From the NCBI GenBank assembly GCA_020072905.1, contig JAIQGB010000309.1:1-11611 (forward strand): 11,611 bases of DNA. The letters run 5' to 3'. The number at the start of each line of letters is the position of its first letter. Position 1 is the stretch's first letter. A model generated the notes under the pieces. It was not told where the DNA came from, did not search any database, and saw only the letters and a program-made list of their open reading frames with translations. The stretch is from Terriglobia bacterium (GTDB taxonomy: Bacteria > Acidobacteriota > Terriglobia > UBA7540). Shown here piece after piece: positions 5,417 through 11,611 of the stretch. The translations under genes and the position numbers were made by a program.

Positions 5417-6967
5417 ATGAGTGAGATTACCAAGCTGACCAGCGTAGCCGAGCTCGTCAAACAGTGCCCGACGGCGCGCCGGGTTTTCGACAAATACGGA
5501 CTGAAGGGCTGCGGCGGCGAGCACGGCCCCACGGAACCCCTGGCGTTTTTCGCCGCGGTCCACAAGGTGGATGTGGACAAGCTCGTCGAGGAACTGAACG
5601 CCGAACGCAGGAATCCCACCCGGGAGACCTACGTCTATGAGGAGGCGCTCGGCGACTACATTTACCGTCGCTTCTTCAAGGCGGGCATCGCCGTGGTGCT
5701 TTCCGTGGGCTGCCTCTGGGGCGCGCTGAACCTTCTCGAGATTTCGCTGCGCAAGAACTTCCTGCAGCTTCACCTCGTGCCCGCCATCCACGCCCACGCT
5801 CATGCCATGATTTTCGGCTGGGTGGGGCTGTTCGTGATGGGGTTCGCCTACCAGTCGTTTCCGCGCTTCAAGTACACGACGCTCTGGCGGCCGGACCTCG
5901 CCAACCTCAGCTTCATCCTGATGCTGGTGGGCATCGTGGCACGCATCGGCGCGGAACTTCTGCAGCCGATGCCCGTGGGCTTCGGCCTCGGAATTCTCTC
6001 CGCCGGCGTGGAGCTGGCGGCGGTCGGATTGTTCCTCACCATCATCTTCAAGACGGCGCGGCAATCCATGGAGCCGCACAACCCCTATGAGAAATTCATC
6101 TTCGGCGCGTTCTTCTGGTTCTTGGTGCAAACGATCTTCAGCGCCGTGTTCTTCTTCGCCAAGGCCACAGCAGCGGGTGAGCACCAGCTCATCCAGCGCA
6201 TCGCGCTCCTCGACGGCCCTCTGCGCGACATCCAGCTCCTGGGTTTTGCCACGCTGATGATCGCCGGCGTTAGCCAGCGGTTCGTGCCCGCGGTCTACGG
6301 ACTCGGCAGCCCGGCGAAGGACCGGCAGACCCTGATCTTCTGGCTGATCAACGGCAGCCTCCTCCTCAACATCACGAGCTACGTCCTGATGCTGACCACG
6401 CGGAATCCCCTGTTCGCGGCCGGCCTGGAGGCTTCTTACATCCTCATGGCCGCGTGGGCCGTGCTACTCGTCAAGCAGTTGCGCATTTTCGCCCGGCCTG
6501 CAGAATCCGACCGCAGCTTCAAATTCATCCGCGCCGCGTACACGTGGCTGCTGGTGGCGATGGGTATGCTGCCGTTCCTAATCGTCTACGGCGCAGTCAC
6601 TCATCAGCACTTCGCGCATTCCTACCTGGGCGCGTACCGGCACGCTTTCACCGTGGGCTTTGTCAGCATGATGATTCTGGGCGTCGCATCGCGCGTCGTG
6701 CCGATCCTGGCGGGTGTGGATTCGAAGCAGATCAGTGGGCTCTGGGGACCCTTCATCCTGCTCAACGTGGGCAATATCGGCCGCGTGGCGCTGCAGATCC
6801 TCACAGACTTCATCCCCCAGGTTGCCTTCCCGCTGGTCGGGTTCACGGGTTTCATCGAAGTCACGGCGCTTGCCTGGTGGGGCATTGACCTGTGGCACAC
6901 CATGAATCTCTCCAAGACGCATCGATCGAAATTGCTCCAGGTCCCCTTGCCGCTCCCCGCGCGTTGA
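5417..6967 (+). CDS. DUF542-like domain fused to NnrS-like heme-copper membrane protein
   Basis: The 516 residues fall into two parts. Residues 1-66 are a DUF542/DUF1858-like domain (CPTARRVFDKYGLKGCGGEHGP at 17-38, written here as two overlapping pieces: the Thr-Ala-Arg-Val-Phe helix and Gly-Cys-Gly-Gly at 31-34); the usual Cys-Cys pair is reduced to one Cys. Residues 85-497 are strongly hydrophobic, with about 12 likely membrane helices. IHAHAHAMIFGWVGLFVMGF at 124-143 and YRHAFTVGFVSMMILGVASR at 407-426 match the two conserved His-containing regions of NnrS, a heme- and copper-binding membrane protein tied to nitric oxide stress in denitrifiers. Candidate heme or metal ligands are His 125, 127, 129 and 409. 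NorB-like or cbb3-like subunit I proteins have a similar HxH helix, but the rest of their ligand set is not evident. The start ATG follows GGAGAG. It is second in a unit with the DUF542 gene and probably shares its promoter. A role in NO sensing, tolerance or cluster protection at the membrane is inferred. Confidence 0.8.
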   Translation: MSEITKLTSVAELVKQCPTARRVFDKYGLKGCGGEHGPTEPLAFFAAVHKVDVDKLVEELNAERRNPTRETYVYEEALGDYIYRRFFKAGIAVVLSVGCLWGALNLLEISLRKNFLQLHLVPAIHAHAHAMIFGWVGLFVMGFAYQSFPRFKYTTLWRPDLANLSFILMLVGIVARIGAELLQPMPVGFGLGILSAGVELAAVGLFLTIIFKTARQSMEPHNPYEKFIFGAFFWFLVQTIFSAVFFFAKATAAGEHQLIQRIALLDGPLRDIQLLGFATLMIAGVSQRFVPAVYGLGSPAKDRQTLIFWLINGSLLLNITSYVLMLTTRNPLFAAGLEASYILMAAWAVLLVKQLRIFARPAESDRSFKFIRAAYTWLLVAMGMLPFLIVYGAVTHQHFAHSYLGAYRHAFTVGFVSMMILGVASRVVPILAGVDSKQISGLWGPFILLNVGNIGRVALQILTDFIPQVAFPLVGFTGFIEVTALAWWGIDLWHTMNLSKTHRSKLLQVPLPLPAR

Positions 6968-6976
6968 ATCGCGCAA

Positions 6977-7031
6977 CCGGTTCGACAAGATCACGAAGAC
7001 CCTGCCAAAGTCCTTTGCTGTGTTGAACCGG
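6977..7031 (+). terminator. Long inverted repeat after the NnrS-like gene
   Basis: CCGGTTCGACA (6977-6987) pairs with TGTTGAACCGG (7021-7031), 11 bp with one G-T wobble and a 33-base loop. It starts nine bases after the NnrS-like stop codon. There is no T-run, so it may stabilise the mRNA end or help a factor-dependent stop. Confidence 0.35.
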
Positions 7032-7058
7032 GGTGCTTCGTTCCTGGGATCTCTCCCC

Positions 7059-7075
7059 GGCCGGTAAGCCCGGCC
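7059..7075. terminator. Strong GC hairpin between the NnrS-like gene and the HAMP gene
   Basis: GGCCGG-taagc-CCGGCC is a perfect 6-bp stem with a 5-base loop. No T-run follows on either strand, so an intrinsic terminator is not proven. It is placed where transcription from 5156-6967 should end. Confidence 0.35.
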
Positions 7076-7251
7076 CAAACGATTAACCCCCCAGATATTA
7101 GGCGGGTGGAACAGAGGAGTTAGAATTTTTGTATACTTACCGCGAACAGAAGGCTCCCCCGGAACGCTTCTGCGTTAAAATCAGCGCAGGTAAGGCGTCG
7201 CTCGTCGATCCTGGAAGCGATGCGGTGCAATCTGCAGTGGGAGGTCAAGCG

Positions 7252-7878
7252 GTGGATAAACAGCAGGCCACGGCGAGGCCGCAGGGTCCGCCGGGTAAAT
7301 TGCGACGCTGGGTTCGGCGGCGCATCATTGTGAACCCCGCCTTTCAGTTGCGAATGCTCCTGCCGATCGTGATCTTCGCCATTCTTCAGGCCCTACTGCT
7401 CGGACTCGTGGTGTTCTACCCGCTGCATCGGAACGCTGCGCAGGACCCCGACCAAATTGTTCAGGCGGTTCTCAACGAGCAGTTCCTTAGCCTTCAGGTG
7501 CGGTTCTGGCCGACGTTCCTGATTGCGGCGGCGGTGACTTGCATTTACACCCTGGTTCGATCGAACCGCGTGGCGGGCCCGCTCTATAAGCTGCAACGGG
7601 GCCTGATGCGCATGTCGGAAGGGGAGTCCATGAACTTCCGCTTCCGGAACAAGGACGAACTCCGCGAATTCGAGGGGGTCGCCAACCGCCTGGCGCAGAG
7701 AATGGAGGCGCTGGCGAGCGGGAACCTCCGCAAGACATCGCAGCTCGAAGGTCGGATCAAGTGGCTGAAGACGCGTCTGGAGATGCAAGAGCTCCCGAGG
7801 GGCGAAATCGAGCGGGAGCTTGACGCCATTTTGCAGGAGTTCGGCCAGGTACAGATCCTGCGGGAAGGCGCCTCGTGA
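7252..7878 (+). CDS. Two-TM membrane protein with HAMP domain, coupled to pilin gene
   Basis: With a GTG start at 7252, preceded by GGGAGG seven bases upstream, this is a 208-residue protein. A basic N-terminus (KLRRWVRRR, 16-24) leads into membrane segment 1 at about 35-56. A short loop of about 30 residues follows, too small for a sensor domain, then membrane segment 2 at about 86-103. Residues 103-155 fit a HAMP linker: the Pro at GPLYKL (109-114) starts helix 1, and the DEL at 135-137 starts helix 2. The tail (about 160-205) is charged and probably coiled-coil. There is no kinase, cyclase or methyl-accepting output domain. The frame stays open 41 codons further upstream, but no good ribosome site is there. 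Its stop overlaps the ATG at 7878 of the pilin frame (TGATG), so the two are probably translated together. A role in the pilus or secretion system or its signalling is inferred from this coupling. Confidence 0.7.
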   Translation: MDKQQATARPQGPPGKLRRWVRRRIIVNPAFQLRMLLPIVIFAILQALLLGLVVFYPLHRNAAQDPDQIVQAVLNEQFLSLQVRFWPTFLIAAAVTCIYTLVRSNRVAGPLYKLQRGLMRMSEGESMNFRFRNKDELREFEGVANRLAQRMEALASGNLRKTSQLEGRIKWLKTRLEMQELPRGEIERELDAILQEFGQVQILREGAS

Positions 7879-7892
7879 TGAGGGGGGCGACA

Positions 7893-8654
7893 ATGCGTAC
7901 CTGCGCGCGCGGATATACTCTTGTGGAACTGCTGGTGGTGCTCACCATCCTGCTGGTGATTGCCGCTATTGCCATTCCCAGTTACCTGAGCGCCATGCAG
8001 CGCGCGCGAGAAGCCGGAGCCATCGCTTTCTTGCGCCAGGTGCAGACCGCACAGGAGACTTACCGCATCGCCAACCACGAGTACGCCGATACTTTCGCTA
8101 AACTCAAGCCCTATCTCGCCACTCAAGCTGCACTGCCCGCATTCCCCGCTCGCAACCCGTCGGGATTCTTGTTTGCCTCTGCAATGCCTGACCCCTCGCC
8201 CGGAATTGCGCAGGGACAAGGCCACGGCAGTACACCGCCCGGGCAAGGCGGCACGCCTCCAGGTCAAGGTGGAACGCCTCCTGGCCAGGGCGGCACACCA
8301 CCCGGGCAAGGTGGAACACCTCCGGGCCAAGGCGGCACGCCGCCCGGTCAAGGTGGAACACCACCCGGTCAAGGTGGAACGCCTCCAGGTCAGGGTGGCA
8401 CGCCACCCGGTCAAGGTGGAACGCCGCCCGGTCAAGGTGGGACGCTTCCAGGTCAGGGTGGCACGCCATACACCGATTCGATCGTGCAAGCCCTTTACAT
8501 TTATCGGCTGAGTCGTCCATCGGCGCTCGAGTGGCAGTGTGTCGGCGAGCCGTTGCGCGACCGGACCATCGGGAAGTTCTTCTATAGCGATAATTCGAAC
8601 CTCATCCGATACGCCGTCGGGGCGATTCCCACCGGTTCGAGCCCGCAGATCTGA
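7893..8654 (+). CDS. Type IV prepilin-like protein with TPPGQGG repeat insertion
   Basis: The start MRTCARG ends in the prepilin peptidase site: cleavage after Gly 7 gives YTLVELLVVLTILLVIAAIA, with the conserved Glu at +5 and the hydrophobic helix that anchors and assembles pilins and pseudopilins. A helical stem runs to about residue 80. Residues 114-190 are then eleven 7-residue units (ten TPPGQGG, the last TLPGQGG). The remaining 63 residues (TPYTDS onward) include the short C-terminal pilin fold, ending YSDNSNLIRYAVGAIPTGSS-like sequence. A single Cys lies in this part. The mature protein should be at the inner membrane or in a pilus, with the repeat exposed as a flexible Pro/Gly/Gln-rich loop. 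I chose ATG 7893 for its short leader and GAGG nine bases before it. ATG 7878, which overlaps the previous stop, and GTG 7875 are alternatives. Confidence 0.85.
   Translation: MRTCARGYTLVELLVVLTILLVIAAIAIPSYLSAMQRAREAGAIAFLRQVQTAQETYRIANHEYADTFAKLKPYLATQAALPAFPARNPSGFLFASAMPDPSPGIAQGQGHGSTPPGQGGTPPGQGGTPPGQGGTPPGQGGTPPGQGGTPPGQGGTPPGQGGTPPGQGGTPPGQGGTPPGQGGTLPGQGGTPYTDSIVQALYIYRLSRPSALEWQCVGEPLRDRTIGKFFYSDNSNLIRYAVGAIPTGSSPQI
8232..8462 (+). repeat. Eleven 21-bp units encoding (T-P-P-G-Q-G-G)n
   Basis: The array covers exactly 11 x 21 bp in frame inside the prepilin gene. All eleven encode the same heptad except one Pro-to-Leu change in the last. Codons differ at many third positions (for example ggt/ggc/ggg, cca/ccc/cct/ccg), so the protein sequence is held more tightly than the DNA. 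Some units share the same silent pattern at a distance of two or three units, which fits past unequal exchange of multi-unit blocks. Confidence 0.95.
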
Positions 8655-8721
8655 TCTCGATCCGGCAGGCCACCCAAAGGAGCACGGCCGCGATTGCAAG
8701 CCCGTGACTCGTGCCGCCCAC

Positions 8722-8750
8722 GGCGGAGACCTCGGAAGTTCGCCCTTTTT
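8722..8750 (+). terminator. Candidate intrinsic terminator after the prepilin gene
   Basis: GGCGGA (8722-8727) pairs with TTCGCC (8739-8744), six pairs including one G-T, with an 11-base loop. One C and then TTTTT (8746-8750) follow. It lies about 70 bases past the prepilin stop codon, where a terminator is expected before the promoter at 8769. The stem is short, so this is moderate evidence. Confidence 0.4.
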
Positions 8751-8768
8751 CGCCAGCGGCCATTCCCC

Positions 8769-8796
8769 TTGACTTTTGAAACGGAAGTTCTAGACT
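8769..8796 (+). promoter_or_regulatory. Sigma70-like promoter for the small membrane protein gene
   Basis: TTGACT (8769-8774) and TAGACT (8791-8796) are separated by 16 bases. Each keeps most of the consensus. A transcript starting near 8803 would have a leader of about 170 bases before the ATG at 8974. Confidence 0.45.
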
Positions 8797-8973
8797 CCTA
8801 GGCAGGTATTGGAGCCGGTCTTGCCGCGGGGGCGCTCGCCGTGGTGATGCCCCCCGTAGCTGGGTGGTGTGTTGTGTCACTCCTACGCCCGACCCACCGT
8901 GCCCCGTGGCCTTTGTTTTCCCCGACAGGTTCTACTTGTGTGCTTACGCCCCCATGAGGGAGAGGAGGGCGTT
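8797..8973 (+). other. Long GC-rich leader before the 46-residue protein gene
   Basis: This 177-base stretch lacks a supported gene. It contains a 6-bp stem GGGGGC (8828-8833) with GCCCCC (8849-8854), and a GGTGG that can pair with a CCACC about 40 bases downstream. It does not match any riboswitch or small RNA consensus I know. Together with 8655-8796 it makes a 319-base gap between genes, containing only the terminator and promoter candidates listed. Confidence 0.35.
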
Positions 8974-9114
8974 ATGTTTCAGATGATTGATGAAAGTAAG
9001 CCGACGGCGGAGGATCGGAAGCTCTTCTGGTACAAGGTCGGCTTGTTCATCGTCGCAGCGACAGCCTTTGGGGGGATTATCTATTTCTTCGCGTTCATGC
9101 CTTACAAGGGCTAG
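8974..9114 (+). CDS. Small single-TM protein of unknown function
   Basis: The 46 residues are a charged, cytoplasm-like N-terminus (ESKPTAEDRKLFWYKVG) followed by one hydrophobic segment (about 19-41: LFIVAATAFGGIIYFFAFMP) and a short YKG tail. GGAGG lies five bases before the ATG. The frame is open 35 codons further upstream, but that extension is Pro/Arg-rich, lies in the structured leader and has no such ribosome site. I have the impression that similar 40-50 residue 'TAEERK-F-K' membrane peptides occur in Acidobacteriota, but no function is known to me. It converges on the CCA-adding enzyme gene, the two stop codons being separated by a single base. Confidence 0.6.
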   Translation: MFQMIDESKPTAEDRKLFWYKVGLFIVAATAFGGIIYFFAFMPYKG

Positions 9115-9115
9115 C

Positions 9116-10338
9116 TTACGACGAGGTTTTGGGAAACTGTTCCGCCACAAGCCGCAGTGCATCCTCACGACTGTGCAGGCTGCCCTCTAGCTGTGCGTCT
9201 TCCACGGCCTGAAGAATCTGCTTGAAGAGCGGCCCGGGTGTGTAGCCTTGGGCGATGAGGTCCTGGCCACGCACCAGCGGTGCGGGCTTGATCTCTGCGG
9301 GCGGCGTCTCCGTGAGCAGGAGACGCGCCAACTCGTAGTTGGTCAGATCACCGTGGCTCGCTAGGCAGTCGAGGCGGTGGAGCTCGAGGTGCTCCTCGAA
9401 CCCTTCCATGCGCAGAAAGCGCAACTGCGTGGAGCGCTTCATGCGCGGGAAATCCTTGAAGCGCAGGTGATGGCGGACGAGTTCAACGACGCGCTCCGTG
9501 TCTTGCCCACGTCGTGCAATAACACGCCCAGGGCGAGCGTGGGCGTGGCTTGGCGCAGCCCTTCGAGCATCAGCATTGTGTGCACCCACACGTCGCCTTC
9601 GGGATGGAATTCCGGCGGCTGCTGGACACCCTGGAGCGCCTTGATTTCCGGCAGCACTTCTTTGAGCAGCCCGGTTTCGTCCAGCAACTCGAAGCCGCGC
9701 CGCGCCTGGCCCTCGGTGAGGATTCTGACGATCTCCTCGCGGACGCGCTCGGCGCTCACATCATGAATCTGCGGGGCAAGCTTGCTGATCGCGTCCTTTG
9801 CCGCAGCGTCCAGCGCAAAGACGAACCGCGCGGCAAAGCGCACGGCCCGCAGCATGCGCAGACGGTCCTCCTTGAAGCGCTCGACGGGGTCGCCGATGGT
9901 GCGGATGCGCCGCGCGCGGATGTCCCGCTCGCCTCCCACGTAGTCGAGTACCTGGTCGCTCTCGGGATCGAAGAGCAGACCGTTGATCGTGAAGTCGCGC
10001 CGGCGGACGTCTTCCTGCGGGGTCTGGGCGTAACGCACCTCCGCGGGATGGCGGCCGTCGGCGTAGCGGCCGTCGCTGCGGAAGGTCGCCACTTCGATAT
10101 TGCCGGTTTCGTGCGGCACCATGACCACGCCGAACTGCGCGCCCACGGTCAGGGCGTTCGGATAGAGCCTCACCACGTGCTCGGGCGTCGCGTCCGTGGC
10201 GATGTCGTAGTCCTTGGGCTCTCGCCCCATCACCAGATCGCGCACACACCCGCCCACGAGATAGGCCTGAAAGCCTTCCTCTCGCAATTGCCGCACTATC
10301 TCCGTCGCTGCCTGGCGCTTTGCGTCCATCGTGACCAT
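9116..10338 (-). pseudogene. cca: CCA tRNA nucleotidyltransferase, broken by deletion and frameshift
   Basis: The family adds or repairs the CCA end of tRNA. The N-terminal part (codons 1-279, 10338-9502) is excellent: LVGGCVRDLVMG at 27-38, metal-binding DYD at 43-45 and RRRDFTING at 112-120, then GDPVERFKEDRLRMLRAVRFAAR. It reaches LHDVGK, the start of the HD domain, and there the frame changes. The following frame (9502 down to 9116) resumes at DTERVVELVRHHLRFKD and continues with good family sequence to its end (FEEHLELHRLDCLASHGDL). About 35 codons normally lie between these points, so roughly 105-110 bases plus or minus one are missing near 9498-9506. Read on, the first frame ends at 9439. 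ATG 10338 is chosen because family sequence starts there; there is no clear Shine-Dalgarno, and ATG 10329 is an alternative. It lies 66 bp after dinB on the same strand. The catalytic head might still be made. Loss of a nearly essential enzyme raises the chance of a sequence error. Confidence 0.85.
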
Positions 10339-10404
10339 TACAACCGATTCGAGAGCCAGTCTGCAAGGAGGGAATCCTCGCGGCAATTCGACACCAACGC
10401 TGCC

Positions 10405-11610
10405 TTACTCGCGCCCGAGGAATTTCCGCTTCTTGCGGGGTGGGGGAGTGGAGCCGGGCTCGAGCGAGCGGGCGAGCTGGACGGCGTCGAAGCCGAAGCG
10501 CTCGCGGAGCTTGTCGGTGGTTTGCATCACGCGCTCGAGCTTGTCTTTCTGCGAGGCCTCAAGCAGGCCGCGCTGGAAAGTGCCGTGCTCGAGGTGCGAG
10601 GCCTTCACGCCCAGCAAGCGGATTTTCTGTTTCCGGTTCCAGGTTTTCTCGAAAAGCCGCAGAACCTGGTCGAAGACCACCGAGTCGAGATGCGTGGGCT
10701 CGTCGAGCGTCACGTCGCGGGTGAGAGTACGGAAGCTCGCGTAGCGGAGTTTCAGGCCCACCGTGCGCGCGAACAGGCCGTGATCGCGCAGCCGCCCAGC
10801 GACGAGTTGCGAAAGATAAGAAAGCGTTCGTTCCATTTCTTCCTCAAATTCGATGTCAACATCGAACGTCGTCTCGTGGCTGATGGACTTGGGCTCCTCG
10901 CTGTACTGGTAGGCTTCGATGTCCTTGCCCTGTGACTTCGTATAGAGCCATTCGCCGTAGGTTCCGAACCATTCCTTGAGCTTGCTCGCTCCGACCTGGG
11001 CTATGTCGCCGATGGTTGCGATGCCGCGCGAGAGGAGTTCGGGTTCCGTCACCTTGCCGATTCCGGGCATCCGCCGCACGGGCAGCGGCGCGAGGAAGCT
11101 CGCTTCGTAGCCTGGCAGCACGCAGAGCAGTCCGTGTGGCTTGGCCTGGTCGGAAGCAATCTTGGAGACGAGGTACGAGGTTGAGAGTCCGATCGAACAA
11201 TTCAGGCCTGTGCGGTCCTGGATAGTGCGAACCAGCCGGTCGGCCCCTCGGAAGGCCGAGCCGTGCAGCCGCTCGCAGCCGGTGAGGTCGAGATAGGCTT
11301 CGTCAATCGAGACCATTTCGACGACGGGTGTGAACTCGCCGAAGATGTCGTAGATCTGGTGCGAGTACTCGCTGTATTTCGCGTGATGGCCGCGCAGGAA
11401 GATGGCGTGCGGGCAGAGTTTTTTGGCCGTGCGGATGGGCATCGCCGAGTGGATGCCGTACTTGCGCGCTTCGTAGCTCGCCGCCGCGACCACGCCACGT
11501 CCGTCCGGGTCCGCGCCCACAACGACGGGCTTACCCTTCAGCTCAGGATTCTCCAGCTCCTCGACGGAGACGCATGATTCAAGATAAGCCCATGGGACTT
11601 CTTGCGGTGA
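10405..11610 (-). CDS. dinB: DNA polymerase IV (Y-family), 5' end cut by window edge
   Basis: This is an error-prone lesion-bypass DNA polymerase. Visible parts include SVEELENPELKGKPVVVGAD near the N-terminus, SYEARKYGIHSAMP in the fingers, the catalytic SIDEAYLDLTG, and GLSTSYLVSKIASDQAKPHG. The helix-hairpin-helix RRMPGIGKV is followed by a little-finger domain containing KSISHETTF and LKLRYASFRTLTR. The C-terminal tail is basic (PPRKKRKFLG). The frame is open to the window edge with no start codon. Before SVEEL the reading is AYLESCV, whereas relatives have 'LHVDMDAFFV', so the first catalytic Asp is not visible in this frame. Near 11590 another frame reads GLIL, like the normal beginning, so a small deletion with frameshift is possible there. 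The gene is followed by cca on the same strand. Confidence 0.88.
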   Translation of the reverse strand, partial: SPQEVPWAYLESCVSVEELENPELKGKPVVVGADPDGRGVVAAASYEARKYGIHSAMPIRTAKKLCPHAIFLRGHHAKYSEYSHQIYDIFGEFTPVVEMVSIDEAYLDLTGCERLHGSAFRGADRLVRTIQDRTGLNCSIGLSTSYLVSKIASDQAKPHGLLCVLPGYEASFLAPLPVRRMPGIGKVTEPELLSRGIATIGDIAQVGASKLKEWFGTYGEWLYTKSQGKDIEAYQYSEEPKSISHETTFDVDIEFEEEMERTLSYLSQLVAGRLRDHGLFARTVGLKLRYASFRTLTRDVTLDEPTHLDSVVFDQVLRLFEKTWNRKQKIRLLGVKASHLEHGTFQRGLLEASQKDKLERVMQTTDKLRERFGFDAVQLARSLEPGSTPPPRKKRKFLGRE

Positions 11611-11611
11611 T

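Noticed and set aside
5159..6184. 341-codon open frame on the minus strand opposite the DUF542 and NnrS-like genes
   Set aside because: Composition is His/Glu/Arg-rich antisense of hydrophobic helices; no family resemblance.
7132..7181. Promoter-like TATACT (7132-7137) and TAAAAT (7176-7181) before the HAMP gene
   Set aside because: Both resemble -10 boxes, but neither has a -35 box at suitable spacing, so I could not choose one.
8232..8462. Possible CRISPR array
   Set aside because: The units are contiguous 21-bp repeats with no unique spacers, and lie in frame inside a prepilin gene.
7584..8699. 371- and 138-codon minus-strand frames through the prepilin repeats
   Set aside because: A 21-bp repeat is a multiple of three, so every frame that is open in one unit stays open in all. 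The repetitive peptides are by-products of the array.
8806..8880. Possible remnant of an ATP synthase c subunit (frame reading GIGAGLAAGALAVV)
   Set aside because: Only about 14 residues look alike, in a Gly/Ala composition expected from GC-rich DNA; no second helix or conserved acidic residue follows.
8602..8880. Minus-strand frame with a hydrophobic stretch (GLAIAAVLLWVA) after the prepilin gene
   Set aside because: It overlaps the end of the prepilin gene, has no ribosome site and no family resemblance.
9550..10935. 461-codon open frame on the plus strand opposite cca and dinB
   Set aside because: It spans two real genes on the other strand and the gap between them, and shows no domain or ribosome site.

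Overview
This GC-rich window comes from a bacterial chromosome. The fused 2-oxoacid:ferredoxin oxidoreductase, the acidobacterial-looking prepilin with a short C-terminal pilin fold, the DUF542/NnrS pair and the 7-bp 'cgaaaat' intergenic repeats together suggest an uncultured soil or subsurface bacterium. Acidobacteriota is my best guess. That is an inference from protein style, because no rRNA or other marker gene is present.

Layout. (1) 17-3314, minus strand: a two-gene operon for a 2-oxoacid:ferredoxin oxidoreductase. The gamma-delta fusion comes first and the alpha-beta fusion second, separated by a 157-bp spacer filled with short tandem repeats. (2) 3576-4541, minus: a Gfo/Idh/MocA-type NAD(P)-dependent oxidoreductase that has lost the segment carrying the EKP catalytic motif. 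(3) 4778-4942, minus: a 54-codon stub in which the first and last parts of a NirJ/AhbD-like radical SAM/SPASM protein are joined directly. (4) 5156-6967, plus: a likely nitric-oxide or iron-sulfur stress unit. It holds a stand-alone DUF542 (ScdA_N) protein and a 516-residue protein in which a second DUF542-like domain is fused to an NnrS-like membrane domain. Two identical-format TGAC-N4-GTCA palindromes lie upstream. (5) 7252-8654, plus: a two-TM HAMP protein followed by a type IV prepilin carrying eleven perfect 7-residue repeat lengths (10 TPPGQGG and one TLPGQGG). (6) 8974-9114, plus: a 46-residue single-TM protein behind a long structured leader. (7) 9116-11610, minus: dinB (5' end cut by the window edge) followed by a CCA-adding enzyme gene broken by a deletion and frameshift.

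The most unusual property is shared across loci. At least three genes, and probably a fourth (dinB), have lost an internal segment exactly across a conserved catalytic region, while the rest of each protein is well preserved. This is either real, recent gene decay or a systematic deletion artefact of cloning or assembly. The most interesting functional unit is the DUF542 / DUF542-NnrS pair with its tandem palindromes, lying divergent to the remnant of a heme-type radical SAM enzyme.
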